Assembly (NCBI RefSeq): GCF_000013045.1
Contig: NC_007677.1
Coordinates: 1,426,001 to 1,490,000 of the forward strand
Length of the DNA stretch: 64,000 bases
Direction of reading: 5' to 3'
Source: Salinibacter ruber DSM 13855
GTDB lineage: Bacteria > Bacteroidota > Rhodothermia > Rhodothermales > Salinibacteraceae
The stretch's first letter is position 1. The number at the start of each line of letters is the position of its first letter. Shown here piece by piece: positions 33,842-42,460 of the stretch. The notes beneath the pieces were generated by a model. That model had not been told where the DNA came from. It did no database searches and saw nothing but the letters and a program-made list of their open reading frames with translations. The position numbers and the translations under genes were made by a program.

Positions 33842-35917
33842 ATGACGGAGGTCCTGAACGACCGGACGGATCAGTTTCAGCTCGAGTCGGACTTTGAGCC
33901 CATGGGCGACCAGCCGCAGGCGATCCGCGAGCTCGTGGACGGGGTCGGGAGGGGCGACGAGCACCAGACCCTGCTCGGGGCCACGGGGACGGGCAAGACC
34001 TTCACCGTGGCAAACGTGATCGAGGAGGTGAACAAGCCGACCCTCGTCATGAGCCACAACAAAACCCTGGCGGCCCAACTCTACGGGGAGTTGAAGCAGT
34101 TCTTCCCCAACAATGCTGTTGAGTACTTTATCTCGTACTACGACTATTATCAGCCGGAGTCGTACATCGTCCCCAACGACACCTACATCGAGAAGGACGT
34201 GGCCATCAACGACCGCATCGAGCGGTTGCGGCTCCGGGCCACCTCCGAACTCGTCAGCGGGCGGGATGACGTGATCGTGGTGGCGAGCGTGTCGTGCATC
34301 TACGGCCTCGGTTCGCCCGCGGAATTCCAGAAGGAAATCCTGCCGTTGGAGCGGGGCCTGGAGGTGGAGCGCAACGACCTGCTCCGCCGTTTCATCGACC
34401 TGTTCTACGAGCGCAACGACATCGAATTCACGCCCGGCACCTTTCGGGTCCGCGGGGACGTGGTGGACATCTTTCCGGCCTACCGCGAAGAGATCGCCCT
34501 TCGAATCGAGTTCTGGGGCGACGAGATCGACCGCCTGGCCCTGTTCGAGCCGGAGAGCGGGCGCGAACTGGAGGAGGTGAATCAGTTTACCCTGTACCCG
34601 GCGCAGATCTTCGTCACCCCGGACGATCGCTTGGAACGGGCCATCGAGGACATCAAGGAGGAGCTGCGCTGGCGGCTGGCGGTGCTGCGGGAAGAGGGCA
34701 AGATGGTGGAGGCCCAGCGCCTGGAGCAGCGCACCATGTTCGACCTTGAGATGATGCAAGAGGTCGGCTACTGCTCGGGCATTGAAAACTATTCGCGGCA
34801 CCTGACCGGCCGCGAGCCGGGCGAGCGTCCCTACTGCCTGCTCGACTACTTCCCGGACGACTTCATGCTGGTGGTGGACGAGAGCCACGTCACGATCCCG
34901 CAGGTGCGGGCCATGTACAACGGCGACCGGCAGCGCAAGCTGAAGCTGGTGGAGCACGGCTTTCGCCTCCCGTCGGCCCTCGACAACCGCCCCCTCACGT
35001 TCGAGGAGTTCGAGGAGCTGACGCCGCAGACCATCTACATGAGCGCCACCCCCGCCGACTACGAGCTAGAGCAAAGCGGAGGCGTTTTCGTGGAGCAGGT
35101 GGTGCGCCCCACCGGCATTCCCGACCCGGAGGTCGACGTCCGGCCGACCGGAAATCAGGTGGACGACCTGATGGAGGAGATTCGCAAACGCGCCGAGAAG
35201 GGCGAGCGCGTGCTCGTAACGACCCTCACGAAGCGGATGACCGAGGACCTGGCCGACTACCTCGACAGCTACGGGGTGGACGTCCGCTGGATGCACTCCG
35301 ACATCGACGCCCTCGAACGGGTGGACATCATTCGGGGGCTGCGCCTGGGGGAGTACGATGTGCTCGTGGGCGTGAATCTCCTGCGGGAGGGGCTGGACCT
35401 GCCTGAGGTGTCGCTCGTAGCCATCCTCGACGCGGACCAGCAGGGCTTTCTGCGCTCGGAGACCTCGCTGATCCAGACGGCCGGCCGTGCCGCTCGCAAC
35501 GTGAACGGGGAGGTGATTCTGTACGCCGACGAGATTACGGACGCGATGCAGAAGATGATTGACGAAACGGAGCGGCGCCGGGAGCGGCAGCTTGAGTACA
35601 ACGAGACACACGACGTAACGCCGGAACCGATCCGGAAGTCCCCCGACGAGATCAAGATGGGCACGGCGATCGCCGACGAGAAGAGCGAGGGGGAAGAGTC
35701 CGGCTCCCGGCACCACTACGGCAGTCCGGATCAGCTCTCCAGCGAGGTGGCCGACCCGGTGGTCGAGTACCTCTCGGAGGACCAGAAGGAGGACCTCGTC
35801 GACCAGATGCGGGAAGAAATGGAAGAGGCTGCCGAGAACCTCGAGTTTGAGCGGGCCGCCGAGCTCCGAGACAGCATCGAAGAGCTGGAGGAGGAGCTCG
35901 CCGAGAGCGGAGAGTAG
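33842..35917 (+). CDS. uvrB: UvrABC excinuclease subunit B
   Basis: The 691-residue damage-verification helicase of nucleotide excision repair. Features: N-terminal [17 protein letters not shown], Walker A GATGTGKT (46-53), the beta-hairpin region [23 protein letters not shown] that grips damaged DNA, the DESH box VVDESHVT, helicase motifs [13 protein letters not shown] and [24 protein letters not shown], and the C-terminal UVR domain [26 protein letters not shown] that binds UvrC. Length is normal. The ATG at 33842 overlaps nothing. It converges with the metB-like gene, 75 bases apart. LexA is encoded at 60777, but no recognisable SOS box is shared. Confidence 0.97.
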   Translation: MTEVLNDRTDQFQLESDFEPMGDQPQAIRELVDGVGRGDEHQTLLGATGTGKTFTVANVIEEVNKPTLVMSHNKTLAAQLYGELKQFFPNNAVEYFISYYDYYQPESYIVPNDTYIEKDVAINDRIERLRLRATSELVSGRDDVIVVASVSCIYGLGSPAEFQKEILPLERGLEVERNDLLRRFIDLFYERNDIEFTPGTFRVRGDVVDIFPAYREEIALRIEFWGDEIDRLALFEPESGRELEEVNQFTLYPAQIFVTPDDRLERAIEDIKEELRWRLAVLREEGKMVEAQRLEQRTMFDLEMMQEVGYCSGIENYSRHLTGREPGERPYCLLDYFPDDFMLVVDESHVTIPQVRAMYNGDRQRKLKLVEHGFRLPSALDNRPLTFEEFEELTPQTIYMSATPADYELEQSGGVFVEQVVRPTGIPDPEVDVRPTGNQVDDLMEEIRKRAEKGERVLVTTLTKRMTEDLADYLDSYGVDVRWMHSDIDALERVDIIRGLRLGEYDVLVGVNLLREGLDLPEVSLVAILDADQQGFLRSETSLIQTAGRAARNVNGEVILYADEITDAMQKMIDETERRRERQLEYNETHDVTPEPIRKSPDEIKMGTAIADEKSEGEESGSRHHYGSPDQLSSEVADPVVEYLSEDQKEDLVDQMREEMEEAAENLEFERAAELRDSIEELEEELAESGE

Positions 35918-35992
35918 AATGTTGAGGCGGGGGCGCAGGGAGGGCAACGGCCGCTCGCTTCCGGCCCCCGCCGGGACCGTCGACGGATCTCC

Positions 35993-37219
35993 TCAGCACG
36001 TCCCCTCCGAGGCCGGGGCTTGGGCCTCTGCGGAAACGGGCGTGTCGTGCCCGCTCGCTGCCGCCTCGGCGCCCGCCGCCGTCAGGGCCTGACTCAGGTC
36101 TGCCCGGAGGTCGTCGGTCGACTCGATGCCGACGGAGAGACGGATGAGGCCGTTGGTGATGCCCGCCGCCTCCCGCTGCTCGGGGGCCATCGACGCGTGG
36201 CTCATGGTGGCCGGGTGCTCGATCAGCGACTCGACGCCCCCTAGCGACTCGGCGAGGGCAAAGACCTCGGTGGAGCGCAGCAGCGCTTCGACGTCCACCT
36301 GTTCGTCGTCGACGAAGAAGGAGACCATGCCGCCGTAGCCGTTCTGCTGAGCGCGTGCGATCTCGTGGCCGGGATGGTCGTAGAGGCCCGGGTAGCAGAC
36401 GCGCTGCACGGCCGGGTGCTCGTCCAGAGAGCGCGCGAGGGCTCGCGCATTGGTTTCGTGCTGGCGCAGGCGGACCGGTAGGGTCTTGGCCCCGCGGAGG
36501 ACGAGCCAGCTGTCGAACGGCGCGGCGACGGTGCCGTGCGCATTGGCCGCAAAGTCAACCCGATCGGCGAGGGCCTCCGTGCGGGCAATGATGGCGCCGC
36601 CCACTACGTCGGAGTGGCCGTTCAGGTACTTCGTCGTCGAGTACACCACGAGGTCGGCCCCGTAGTCGATGGGCCGCTGCAGGAGGGGAGAAAGAAAGGT
36701 GTTGTCGACGACAAGCAGTAGATCGTGTGCGTCGGCGAACTCGGAGAGGGCCTCCAGGTCGACGATGCGAAGAAGGGGGTTGGAGGGCGTTTCCACCCAC
36801 AAGGCCGTCGTTTCGGGCCGCACGGCGTCGGCAAGGGCGTCGCGGTCCGAAAGGTCTTCGTAGGAGACGGAGAGTTTGTCCTGATCGTCGAGACAAGAAA
36901 AGAGGCGCTCGGTGCCCCCGTAGCAGTCGTGCGCACAGATCAGGTGCGCACCGGCGTCGAAGAGCGACGTGACGGTCGACACGGCGGCCATGCCGGTGGC
37001 GCACGCCACGGCGCCGGCCCCGCCGTCGAGGTCGGCCAGCGTGTCCTCCAGGGCCGCCCGCGTCGGGTTGCCGCTACGGGTGTAGTCGTACCCTTTCGTC
37101 TCGCCGACATCTTCAAACTGGAAGATGGCCGACTGGTAGAGGGGGGGCACGACGCTATTGAACGTGTCGTCGAGGTCCTGCCCAGCGAGGGAGAGCGTTG
37201 TTTCCGGGTCCAGGTCCAT
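35993..37219 (-). CDS. Cystathionine gamma-synthase-family PLP enzyme
   Basis: A 408-residue member of the Cys/Met-metabolism PLP family (cystathionine gamma-synthase, gamma-lyase, O-acyl-homoserine sulfhydrylase). Visible: YTRSGNPTRAALEDTLADLDGG (46-67), the CATGMAAV phosphate-binding turn, ETPSNPLLRI (143-152), VVDNTFLSPLLQRPI (170-184), the PLP-lysine motif YSTTKYLNGHSDVVGG (Lys197), and the C-terminal ESLIEHPATMSHASM...IRLSVGIE. It is preceded by a SAM-I riboswitch with a terminator, so it is repressed when SAM is high, which points to methionine or homocysteine synthesis rather than degradation. The exact substrate (cystathionine synthesis or sulfhydrylation) cannot be settled from sequence alone. 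Confidence 0.88.
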   Translation of the reverse strand: MDLDPETTLSLAGQDLDDTFNSVVPPLYQSAIFQFEDVGETKGYDYTRSGNPTRAALEDTLADLDGGAGAVACATGMAAVSTVTSLFDAGAHLICAHDCYGGTERLFSCLDDQDKLSVSYEDLSDRDALADAVRPETTALWVETPSNPLLRIVDLEALSEFADAHDLLLVVDNTFLSPLLQRPIDYGADLVVYSTTKYLNGHSDVVGGAIIARTEALADRVDFAANAHGTVAAPFDSWLVLRGAKTLPVRLRQHETNARALARSLDEHPAVQRVCYPGLYDHPGHEIARAQQNGYGGMVSFFVDDEQVDVEALLRSTEVFALAESLGGVESLIEHPATMSHASMAPEQREAAGITNGLIRLSVGIESTDDLRADLSQALTAAGAEAAASGHDTPVSAEAQAPASEGTC

Positions 37220-37221
37220 AA

Positions 37222-37271
37222 GAAAAGTCGTCTCGGTGAGTGAAGAAGCGGGGTGGCCTCACCAAGACGAC
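37222..37271 (-). terminator. Attenuator terminator of the SAM riboswitch
   Basis: On the minus strand a 14-bp stem, GTCGTCTTGGTGAG paired with CTCACCGAGACGAC (one G-T wobble pair), is followed by TTTTCTT and then directly by the ATG of the metB-like gene. It lies downstream of the SAM aptamer, as expected for a transcription-attenuation riboswitch. Because the hairpin reaches to within a few bases of the start codon it may also block ribosome access. Confidence 0.8.
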
Positions 37272-37316
37272 GACAGAGGACCTCAAGGACGCACGCTCGC
37301 GTGCTCGAAGCAATCC

Positions 37317-37433
37317 TCTCATCTGTCCCCACGCGGGGCGGGGCAGGAGTTGGCACCAGGACGACCCCTCGCGTGGAGGGGTCCGGTTGCCACGACGTCA
37401 TCGGGCCTGTTCCCTCAGTCGTTCTTGATGAGA
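37317..37433 (-). promoter_or_regulatory. SAM-I (S-box) riboswitch
   Basis: Read on the minus strand: P1 5' side TCTCATC, then AAGAACGACTGAGGGA, CAGGCCCGATGA, GTGGCAACC, a GC-rich arm ACCCCTCCACGCGAGGGGT, CTGGTGCCAACTCCTGC, a further arm CCCCGCCCCGCGTGGGG and the P1 3' side GATGAGA. The order GAGGGA / GGCCCxATGA / GGCAACC / GGTGCCAAxTCC is the S-box consensus. It sits upstream of the cystathionine-synthase-type gene, whose product would supply methionine and hence SAM. Confidence 0.95.
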
Positions 37434-37612
37434 CAAATTCATCCTAAGAAACGGGGGGCGGGGTGTCAAGAAGCCGATGCGTCGGGGCGTGCGGCCCTCG
37501 CTCGTTCTTCACGCACGGGCGACACGTCCCCGAAACTTTTGGGGGACGATGTCGTGCACCAATGTCGACGATGCCTCTTGACTGACTGAGCGAGTCCACC
37601 GACGGCCCCATT

Positions 37613-37867
37613 ATGCAACACGATCTGCACCCCGAGTACAGCGAAGTAACCATCCAACTCGCGGACGGCTCCGAAATCACGACCCGGTCCACGATGGAGA
37701 CCGACTCGTACGAGACCGAGGTCGACTCGACGAATCATCCGTTCTACACCGGCCGCCGTCAGTTCGTCGACACGGCCGGCCGCGTTGAGAAGTTCAACCG
37801 CCGGTACGGGCTCACCGATGACGACGAGGGAGACGACGAAGAGACGGAAGACGCCGCCGACGAGTAG
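37613..37867 (+). CDS. rpmE: 50S ribosomal protein L31 (cysteine-free form)
   Basis: An 84-residue large-subunit protein. MQHDLHPEYSEVTIQLADGSEI, TRSTM, and NHPFYTGRRQFVDTAGRVEKFNRRYG match L31. The zinc-binding C-x-x-C pairs of the other L31 class are absent (DSTNHPF in place of C-x-x-C-H-P-F), so this is the C-minus form that does not bind zinc. The last 16 residues are almost all Asp/Glu (DDDEGDDEETEDAADE), a halophile-type tail not found in standard L31. It has its own terminator downstream. The long divergent region upstream contains the SAM riboswitch of the opposite gene. Confidence 0.93.
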   Translation: MQHDLHPEYSEVTIQLADGSEITTRSTMETDSYETEVDSTNHPFYTGRRQFVDTAGRVEKFNRRYGLTDDDEGDDEETEDAADE

Positions 37868-37892
37868 GGGGCCGTCTTCATTTCAAACAGTG

Positions 37893-37930
37893 AAGGTCAC
37901 CTGTGCAAACGGGTGGCCTTTTCGTTTTTC
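37893..37930 (+). terminator. Intrinsic terminator after rpmE
   Basis: AAGGTCACC and GGTGGCCTT pair (one wobble) around the loop TGTGCAAACG and are followed by TTTTCGTTTTT. This lies 25 bases after the L31 stop and fits a factor-independent terminator. Confidence 0.85.
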
Positions 37931-38014
37931 AGGGGAGGGCCTGTCGGAGGCCGGCGGTCGGGGTCCAGGCATGCCCCCGCCCCTCGTTCCACCCACCCAC
38001 CATTCTCCAGTTGT

Positions 38015-39382
38015 ATGAGCAGTGTCAACCCCGTCCCCCTCATCGCGGCCAAACGTGACGGCGAGTCGCTGTCGAAGGCCGATCTCAAGGCCCTCGTGGA
38101 CGGCTATACCGAAGGCACCGTCCCCGATTACCAGATGAGCGCGTTTTTGATGGCGGCCTACCTCAACGGCCTCTCCGCTGCGGAGGCGGCCGCCCTGACC
38201 GACGCGATGCTCCACTCGGGCACCCACATCGACCTCTCCTCGGTGCCGGGCACCAAGGTGGGCAAGCACTCGACGGGCGGGGTGGGCGACAAGGTGTCCC
38301 CGATTCTCGTGCCCCTCGTCGCCAGTTGCGGCGTGCCGGTGGCCAAGCTCAGCGGGCGCGGGCTCGGCCACACCGGCGGCACCATCGACAAGCTCGAATC
38401 CATTCCCGGATTCGGTACGGACCTGAGCGTGGAGCGGTATCGGCGGCAGGTGGAAGAGGTGGGCGGGGTCATCGCCGGGCAGACCGGGGCGGTGGCCCCC
38501 GCCGACAAGAAGATTTACGCGCTCCGCGACGTCACGGCCACCGTCGACTCGATCCCGCTCATTGCCGCCTCGATCATGAGCAAGAAGCTCGCGGAGGGCA
38601 ACGACGCCCTCGTGCTCGACGTGAAGTGCGGGCGCGGGGCCTTCATGAAGACGGACGCCGACGCGCGAACGCTGGCCGAGACGCTGGTTGCCATCGGGGC
38701 CGAGCACGACACGCCCGTCGTGGCGGTCATGACGAACATGGACGTGCCGCTGGGGCGGGCCGTGGGGAACTGGCCCGAGATTCGAGAGGCGATCGCCTGC
38801 CTGCGGGGGGAGCACGCCGACTCCGCCCTCATGGAAATTGTCCGCGGCCTGGCCGGCGAGATGATTGTTCTGGGCGGCGCCGCGGAGACGCCGGCGGAGG
38901 GCCGGGAGAAGGCCCGCGCGGCCATCGAAAGCGGGGCGGCGCTGGATCAGTTCCGGTCCCTCGTTGAGGCACAGGGAGGAGACCCGACGGTCCTCGACGA
39001 TCCGGACGGGCGGGCCGACAGCGCACCGGTGGCGGAGGTCACCGCCCCGCCCGACGCGGGAGGGTACGTCGCGGACCTCGACGCCCTGTCGATTGGGCAG
39101 GCGGCCGTGAAGCTCGGGGCCGGACGCCAGACAAAAGAGGCGTCGGTGGACCCGATCGCCGGCCTGACCCAGCTCAAGAAGCCCGGGGATCCGGTCGACG
39201 ACGGAGACGTGCTCGCCCGGCTTCATGCCGGCGGAACGCCCGACCTGGAGGCCGTTCGGGCCGCCGTGCGCAGCGCGTATACCTTCTCCGACACGCCTCC
39301 GGCCGCCGCCCCGGCCCTGCAGGCCCGCTACGACGCCGAGGGCTGGACCCGTCTGTCGGAGGGCGCCGCGGAAGAGGTGTAA
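38015..39382 (+). CDS. Pyrimidine-nucleoside / thymidine phosphorylase
   Basis: A 455-residue nucleoside phosphorylase that splits thymidine or uridine with phosphate to base and (deoxy)ribose 1-phosphate. Diagnostic segments: LIAAKRDGESLSKADLKALVDGYTEGTVPDYQMSAFLMA near the start, phosphate-site KHSTGGVGDKVSPIL, SGRGLGHTGGTIDKLESIPGF (family signature), YALRDVTATVDSIPLIAASIMSKKLAEGNDALVLDVKCGRGAFMK, and the C-terminal PYNP domain with VKLGAGRQTKEASVDPIAGL. Start ATG 38015 gives the family N-terminus; a longer open frame to 37913 is not conserved. Between the L31 terminator and this gene lie about 80 bases. The pspA cassette follows 67 bases later, on the same strand. Confidence 0.93.
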   Translation: MSSVNPVPLIAAKRDGESLSKADLKALVDGYTEGTVPDYQMSAFLMAAYLNGLSAAEAAALTDAMLHSGTHIDLSSVPGTKVGKHSTGGVGDKVSPILVPLVASCGVPVAKLSGRGLGHTGGTIDKLESIPGFGTDLSVERYRRQVEEVGGVIAGQTGAVAPADKKIYALRDVTATVDSIPLIAASIMSKKLAEGNDALVLDVKCGRGAFMKTDADARTLAETLVAIGAEHDTPVVAVMTNMDVPLGRAVGNWPEIREAIACLRGEHADSALMEIVRGLAGEMIVLGGAAETPAEGREKARAAIESGAALDQFRSLVEAQGGDPTVLDDPDGRADSAPVAEVTAPPDAGGYVADLDALSIGQAAVKLGAGRQTKEASVDPIAGLTQLKKPGDPVDDGDVLARLHAGGTPDLEAVRAAVRSAYTFSDTPPAAAPALQARYDAEGWTRLSEGAAEEV

Positions 39383-39449
39383 CAATCCACTTCCGTGCAA
39401 AGTATATGAACTGCACATTCGCCGATCCTTCGACACCGCCCCCCTTGCC

Positions 39450-40238
39450 ATGTCTATCTGGTCCCGATTCAAGCGCGCAGTAAAGTCGCTCTTCGGCGGC
39501 GCCGTCTCGGCGATGGAGGATCCGCGGACGATTCTCGAACAAAACATCCGGGAGCTCAACGATCAGGTCCCGGAGATGAACGAGAACATCGCCACGGTGA
39601 AGGCGAACAAGATCATGCTCGAGAAGGAGGTCAAGAAGACAAGAGACCGGGTCGAGCAGCTTTCCAACCGTATCAAGACCGCCCTCAAGTCCGACCGCGA
39701 AGACATTGCCAAAAAGTATGCGAAGCGGCTCGAGGACCAAAAGGAAAGCCTCGAGCGGACGGAGGAGCAGCTCAAGGGCGCCGAGCGGGCCTACGAGAAA
39801 GCCCTTAAGGTCAAAAAGGCCTTCATGCGCGAGAAGGAGCAGAAGATTCAGGAGGCGAAGGATGCCCTTCGCCAGCACGAGCGGGCGCAGTGGCAGGCCG
39901 AGATTGCCGACACGATGGAGCAGTTTGAGGTGTCGGGGCTAGACCAGACCCACGACGAGATGGTACGGCGCCTGGACGAGGAGTCGGCCAAGAACGAGGC
40001 CCGGATGGAGATGGCCCTCGATTCGGTGGACACCGAGGCCCTCCAGATTGAGGAAGACGCCGAGGAGCTGCGGGCCCAGCAGGTCGTCGACGAATTCAAG
40101 GCCGACATGGGCATGGTCGACGAGGAGGAGACGCTGGACTCGGAGTCCGTGGAGGAAGAGACGATTGACCTGCCCGAGGACGAAGAGATTGAGGAGCCGT
40201 CGAAGACCATCGGCAAGCAGCGCAACAAGTCGGAGTAG
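39450..40238 (+). CDS. pspA: PspA/IM30 family membrane-stress protein
   Basis: A 262-residue helical ESCRT-III-like protein. It starts MSIWSRFKRAVKSLFGGAVSAMEDPRTILEQNIRELNDQVPEMNENIATVKANKIMLEKEVKK, the PspA/Vipp1 pattern with an amphipathic membrane-binding N-terminal helix and long coiled coil. The helical hairpin continues to about residue 220, followed by a Glu/Asp-rich tail ending EEPSKTIGKQRNKSE. PspA stabilises stressed membranes and binds PspF in proteobacteria; no pspF is here, although rpoN is in the window. Two further coiled-coil genes follow closely (76 and 36 bases), forming an apparent operon. The downstream gene shares the C-terminal KTIG motif. Confidence 0.9.
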   Translation: MSIWSRFKRAVKSLFGGAVSAMEDPRTILEQNIRELNDQVPEMNENIATVKANKIMLEKEVKKTRDRVEQLSNRIKTALKSDREDIAKKYAKRLEDQKESLERTEEQLKGAERAYEKALKVKKAFMREKEQKIQEAKDALRQHERAQWQAEIADTMEQFEVSGLDQTHDEMVRRLDEESAKNEARMEMALDSVDTEALQIEEDAEELRAQQVVDEFKADMGMVDEEETLDSESVEEETIDLPEDEEIEEPSKTIGKQRNKSE

Positions 40239-40314
40239 TCCGGTTTCGGGCGATTGCTGATTGACAAGTCTGAACGCCTCGACCCAGCGCGCACAAACCG
40301 CCCCCGACCTAGCC

Positions 40315-40800
40315 ATGACCGACGACGAATTTCAGCGGCTGAAGGAGACCGAGAAGCGGCACCTGCGGGCCAAAAAACGCCTCCAAACGACCCTCGATCA
40401 ACTGAAGCAGCAAGAGGAGGTCCAGGGCGTCGTGCGGCGCATGACGCAGGGCGCCCGGCGCCTGCTGGCCGAGACCGAGTCGCTCGTGGATCGGCTGCGG
40501 GGGGCGGTCGCGGAGCAAGAGGCCCGCTTCGAGGTGGCCCTCGACGACGAGTGGGAGGAGGACGAAGGGCTCCGTGAGGCCGAAGAGGCCCTTCGGGACG
40601 AGCGCGCCGAGCAGCTCGTCCGTCGGATGAAGGCGGAGGAGACCGAATCGTCCACGCGTCCGGGGGCGGCGCCCGGTGCCGACGACCTGTCTGCCTCCGG
40701 GGCAAAAGAAGAGGCGGCGGAAGCAGACGAGCCGGACCCGGAGGGGCCCGACAAAACCATCGGCCGCATGGGCGACCTCCGTGCCGACGACGCTTCGTAG
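40315..40800 (+). CDS. Hypothetical coiled-coil protein in the pspA cassette
   Basis: A 161-residue soluble protein, second of the pspA cassette. It is one long helix from MTDDEFQRLKETEKRHLRAKKRLQTTLDQLKQQEEVQGVVRRMTQGARRLLAETESLVDRLRG through EEDEGLREAEEALRDERAEQLVRRMKAEE, with strong heptad periodicity, then a disordered acidic Pro/Gly-rich region, and ends GPDKTIGRMGDLRADDAS. The PDKTIG segment mirrors PSKTIG at the C-terminus of the PspA just upstream, which suggests a common short linear motif for a shared partner. No known family is recognised. Start ATG 40315 was taken; an upstream in-frame ATG at 40261 adds 18 residues outside the coiled coil. Confidence 0.7.
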   Translation: MTDDEFQRLKETEKRHLRAKKRLQTTLDQLKQQEEVQGVVRRMTQGARRLLAETESLVDRLRGAVAEQEARFEVALDDEWEEDEGLREAEEALRDERAEQLVRRMKAEETESSTRPGAAPGADDLSASGAKEEAAEADEPDPEGPDKTIGRMGDLRADDAS

Positions 40801-40836
40801 CCCGAACAGCTTCGTAGCCCGAACAACTGCCCCGTC

Positions 40837-41787
40837 ATGGACGACGACATCAACTACACGAAGGAGGCCCTCTTCAACACCTGGAATTTGGTGTTTCTGA
40901 TCACGGTCGTGGCCGTGGCGGCGGGCCTCGGGCTGATCGGGGTTCTTCCCGCCTGGCTGCCGGAGCTCCTCCTGTTGCTGGGGGGCGGGGCGGAGCTCCT
41001 CTACCTGGGGGTGATGCCGCGGCACGACCGGTTTCAGCGGTACATTCGCGCCGAGAAGCGCTCCGAACAGCACCAGGCGCCGTCCCAGCGCGAAATTTTC
41101 AGCCAGCTCCGCAACCAGAGCCAGCGCCGCTACGCCAAGCTCCGGAAGCTCAAAGAGCAAATCCAGGCGAACTACCAAAAGCTCAGCTACGCCTCGCAGG
41201 GCATTTTGGGGAGTCACGTCGACAAGATCGACGGCCTGCTGGACTCGTACCTCGATCTGCTTCACCAGCGGGAGCGGTATCGGGCCTTTATGGACAGCGC
41301 CACGGAGGCGCAGATTCTCGAGTCCATCGACGCGCTGAAGAAGGACATGGCCGACGACGCCGAGCGGGTGCGGGCCGTCAAGCAGCGACGGCTGAAGGTA
41401 CTGGAGCGCCGGCTGGCGCGCCTCCGCAAGGCCCACGAAAACCTGGAGATCATCGGCGCGCAGCTCAGCACCATCGAGGACGTGGTGCGGTACATCCACG
41501 AGCAGTCCTGGACGCTGCAGAACCCGGAGGAGGTGACGGCCCAGCTCGACACCCTGCTGCAGGAGGTGGAGGAAACCCAGAGCTCCATCCGCGAGATCGA
41601 AGACGTATTCGCTGCCCCCACCGACTACCTCGACGACGAGATGGCGGAGGACCTGGATGCGCTCGACGCGGAGCTGGACGGGGCGACGGACGGGGCGCTT
41701 GACGTGCCCGACAGCGACAATGGGGCCATGTCCGATTCCGAAGACACGGCTACGGAGCGGTCGTCCCAGTCCCGAGTTCGGGAGTAG
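40837..41787 (+). CDS. Two-helix membrane protein with long coiled coil, pspA cassette
   Basis: A 316-residue protein. Residues about 15-58 form two hydrophobic helices (WNLVFLITVVAVAAGLGLIGVL and LPELLLLLGGGAELLYLGVM) with a short turn, followed by a long coiled coil rich in Arg/Gln/Glu to about residue 240 (REIFSQLRNQSQRRYAKLRKLKEQI, DKIDGLLDSYLDLLHQRERY, RLKVLERRLARLRKAHENLEIIGAQLSTIEDVVRYIHEQSWTLQNPEEV), ending with an acidic tail. This is a membrane anchor for a cytoplasmic coiled coil and may dock PspA. It overlaps nothing, starts 36 bases after the previous gene and ends 22 bases before the convergent hypothetical gene. Function unknown. Confidence 0.75.
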   Translation: MDDDINYTKEALFNTWNLVFLITVVAVAAGLGLIGVLPAWLPELLLLLGGGAELLYLGVMPRHDRFQRYIRAEKRSEQHQAPSQREIFSQLRNQSQRRYAKLRKLKEQIQANYQKLSYASQGILGSHVDKIDGLLDSYLDLLHQRERYRAFMDSATEAQILESIDALKKDMADDAERVRAVKQRRLKVLERRLARLRKAHENLEIIGAQLSTIEDVVRYIHEQSWTLQNPEEVTAQLDTLLQEVEETQSSIREIEDVFAAPTDYLDDEMAEDLDALDAELDGATDGALDVPDSDNGAMSDSEDTATERSSQSRVRE

Positions 41788-41809
41788 CCGCTGCAGAGTA
41801 CTGGCGGCC

Positions 41810-42412
41810 TCATTCAGACGATTCGGCTGCGGACCCGAGGGGCGGTACCCCCCGTCGCCCGTAGGCGAGCACAAGCTTGAGGTGAGCGACCGTCGGGTCG
41901 ACCAGGCCGAGTGAATCCAGTCGTTCTTGAGGGGTCTCTGGAAGCTTTGGGGGACTCACGCGCCCCATCCACAGCTCCATCTTGTCGCCCAGTGCGTGGG
42001 GCCCCGGGAATTGGCCGTCGGGCAGGTGCGTGGTGTAGAAGGCGCGCTTCTCCTCAAGCCGGGCGCGCACCTCCTCGGCCACCTCCGAGAGCTCCGGGCG
42101 CTCCTCGGCCACCATTGCCTTCCCGAGGAGGTAGTTCCGGTACGTGAACGGAAGGTCGAGCAGCGTGTCGATGATCGTTGGGGCCCGGTCGGGCTCCTCT
42201 TCGAGCCCGACTTCGGCGGCCCGCGCGGTGGCCGTGGCGATGAGGCAGAGCGTCTCCTCGGCCACGAGCTCCGGGTCGGCCCCCTCCATGTCGCCGATGC
42301 TTTCGAGCACGGCGTGGGTCAGGTCCTGCGTGAGGCCCAGGGTGCCAACCGTGGCGAACGACGTGAAGCGGGCCACGCGGTCGAGGGCGGCGTCAGGGTC
42401 GTCGGAAGACAT
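41810..42412 (-). CDS. Hypothetical protein
   Basis: A 200-residue cytoplasmic-looking protein, with no signal peptide or hydrophobic helix. It is helical and acidic: FTSFATVGTLGLTQDLTHAVLESIGDMEGADPELVAEETLCLIATATARAAEVGLEEEPDRAPTIIDTLLDLPFTYRNYLLG, then SEVAEEVRARLEEKRAFYTTHLPDGQFPGPHALGDKMELWMGRVSPPKLPETPQERLDSLGL. No family is recognised. Codon use and acidity fit a real gene. It is followed upstream by moaC on the same strand, 48 bases apart, so co-transcription is likely, but I see no molybdopterin motif in it. Confidence 0.65.
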   Translation of the reverse strand: MSSDDPDAALDRVARFTSFATVGTLGLTQDLTHAVLESIGDMEGADPELVAEETLCLIATATARAAEVGLEEEPDRAPTIIDTLLDLPFTYRNYLLGKAMVAEERPELSEVAEEVRARLEEKRAFYTTHLPDGQFPGPHALGDKMELWMGRVSPPKLPETPQERLDSLGLVDPTVAHLKLVLAYGRRGVPPLGSAAESSE

Positions 42413-42460
42413 GGGGCGGCCGGCTGAGGGGAAGGAAACCGTGGTCGGGCGGAGACAGGG

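Noticed and set aside
37285-37306. GCACGCTCGCGTGC hairpin as the SAM riboswitch terminator
   Set aside because: It has no T tract on the minus strand, whereas the longer stem at 37227-37271 has one and lies next to the gene.
39383-39449. Sigma-54 promoter before pspA
   Set aside because: No TGGCAC-n5-TTGC pattern is visible in the 67-base gap although rpoN is in the window.
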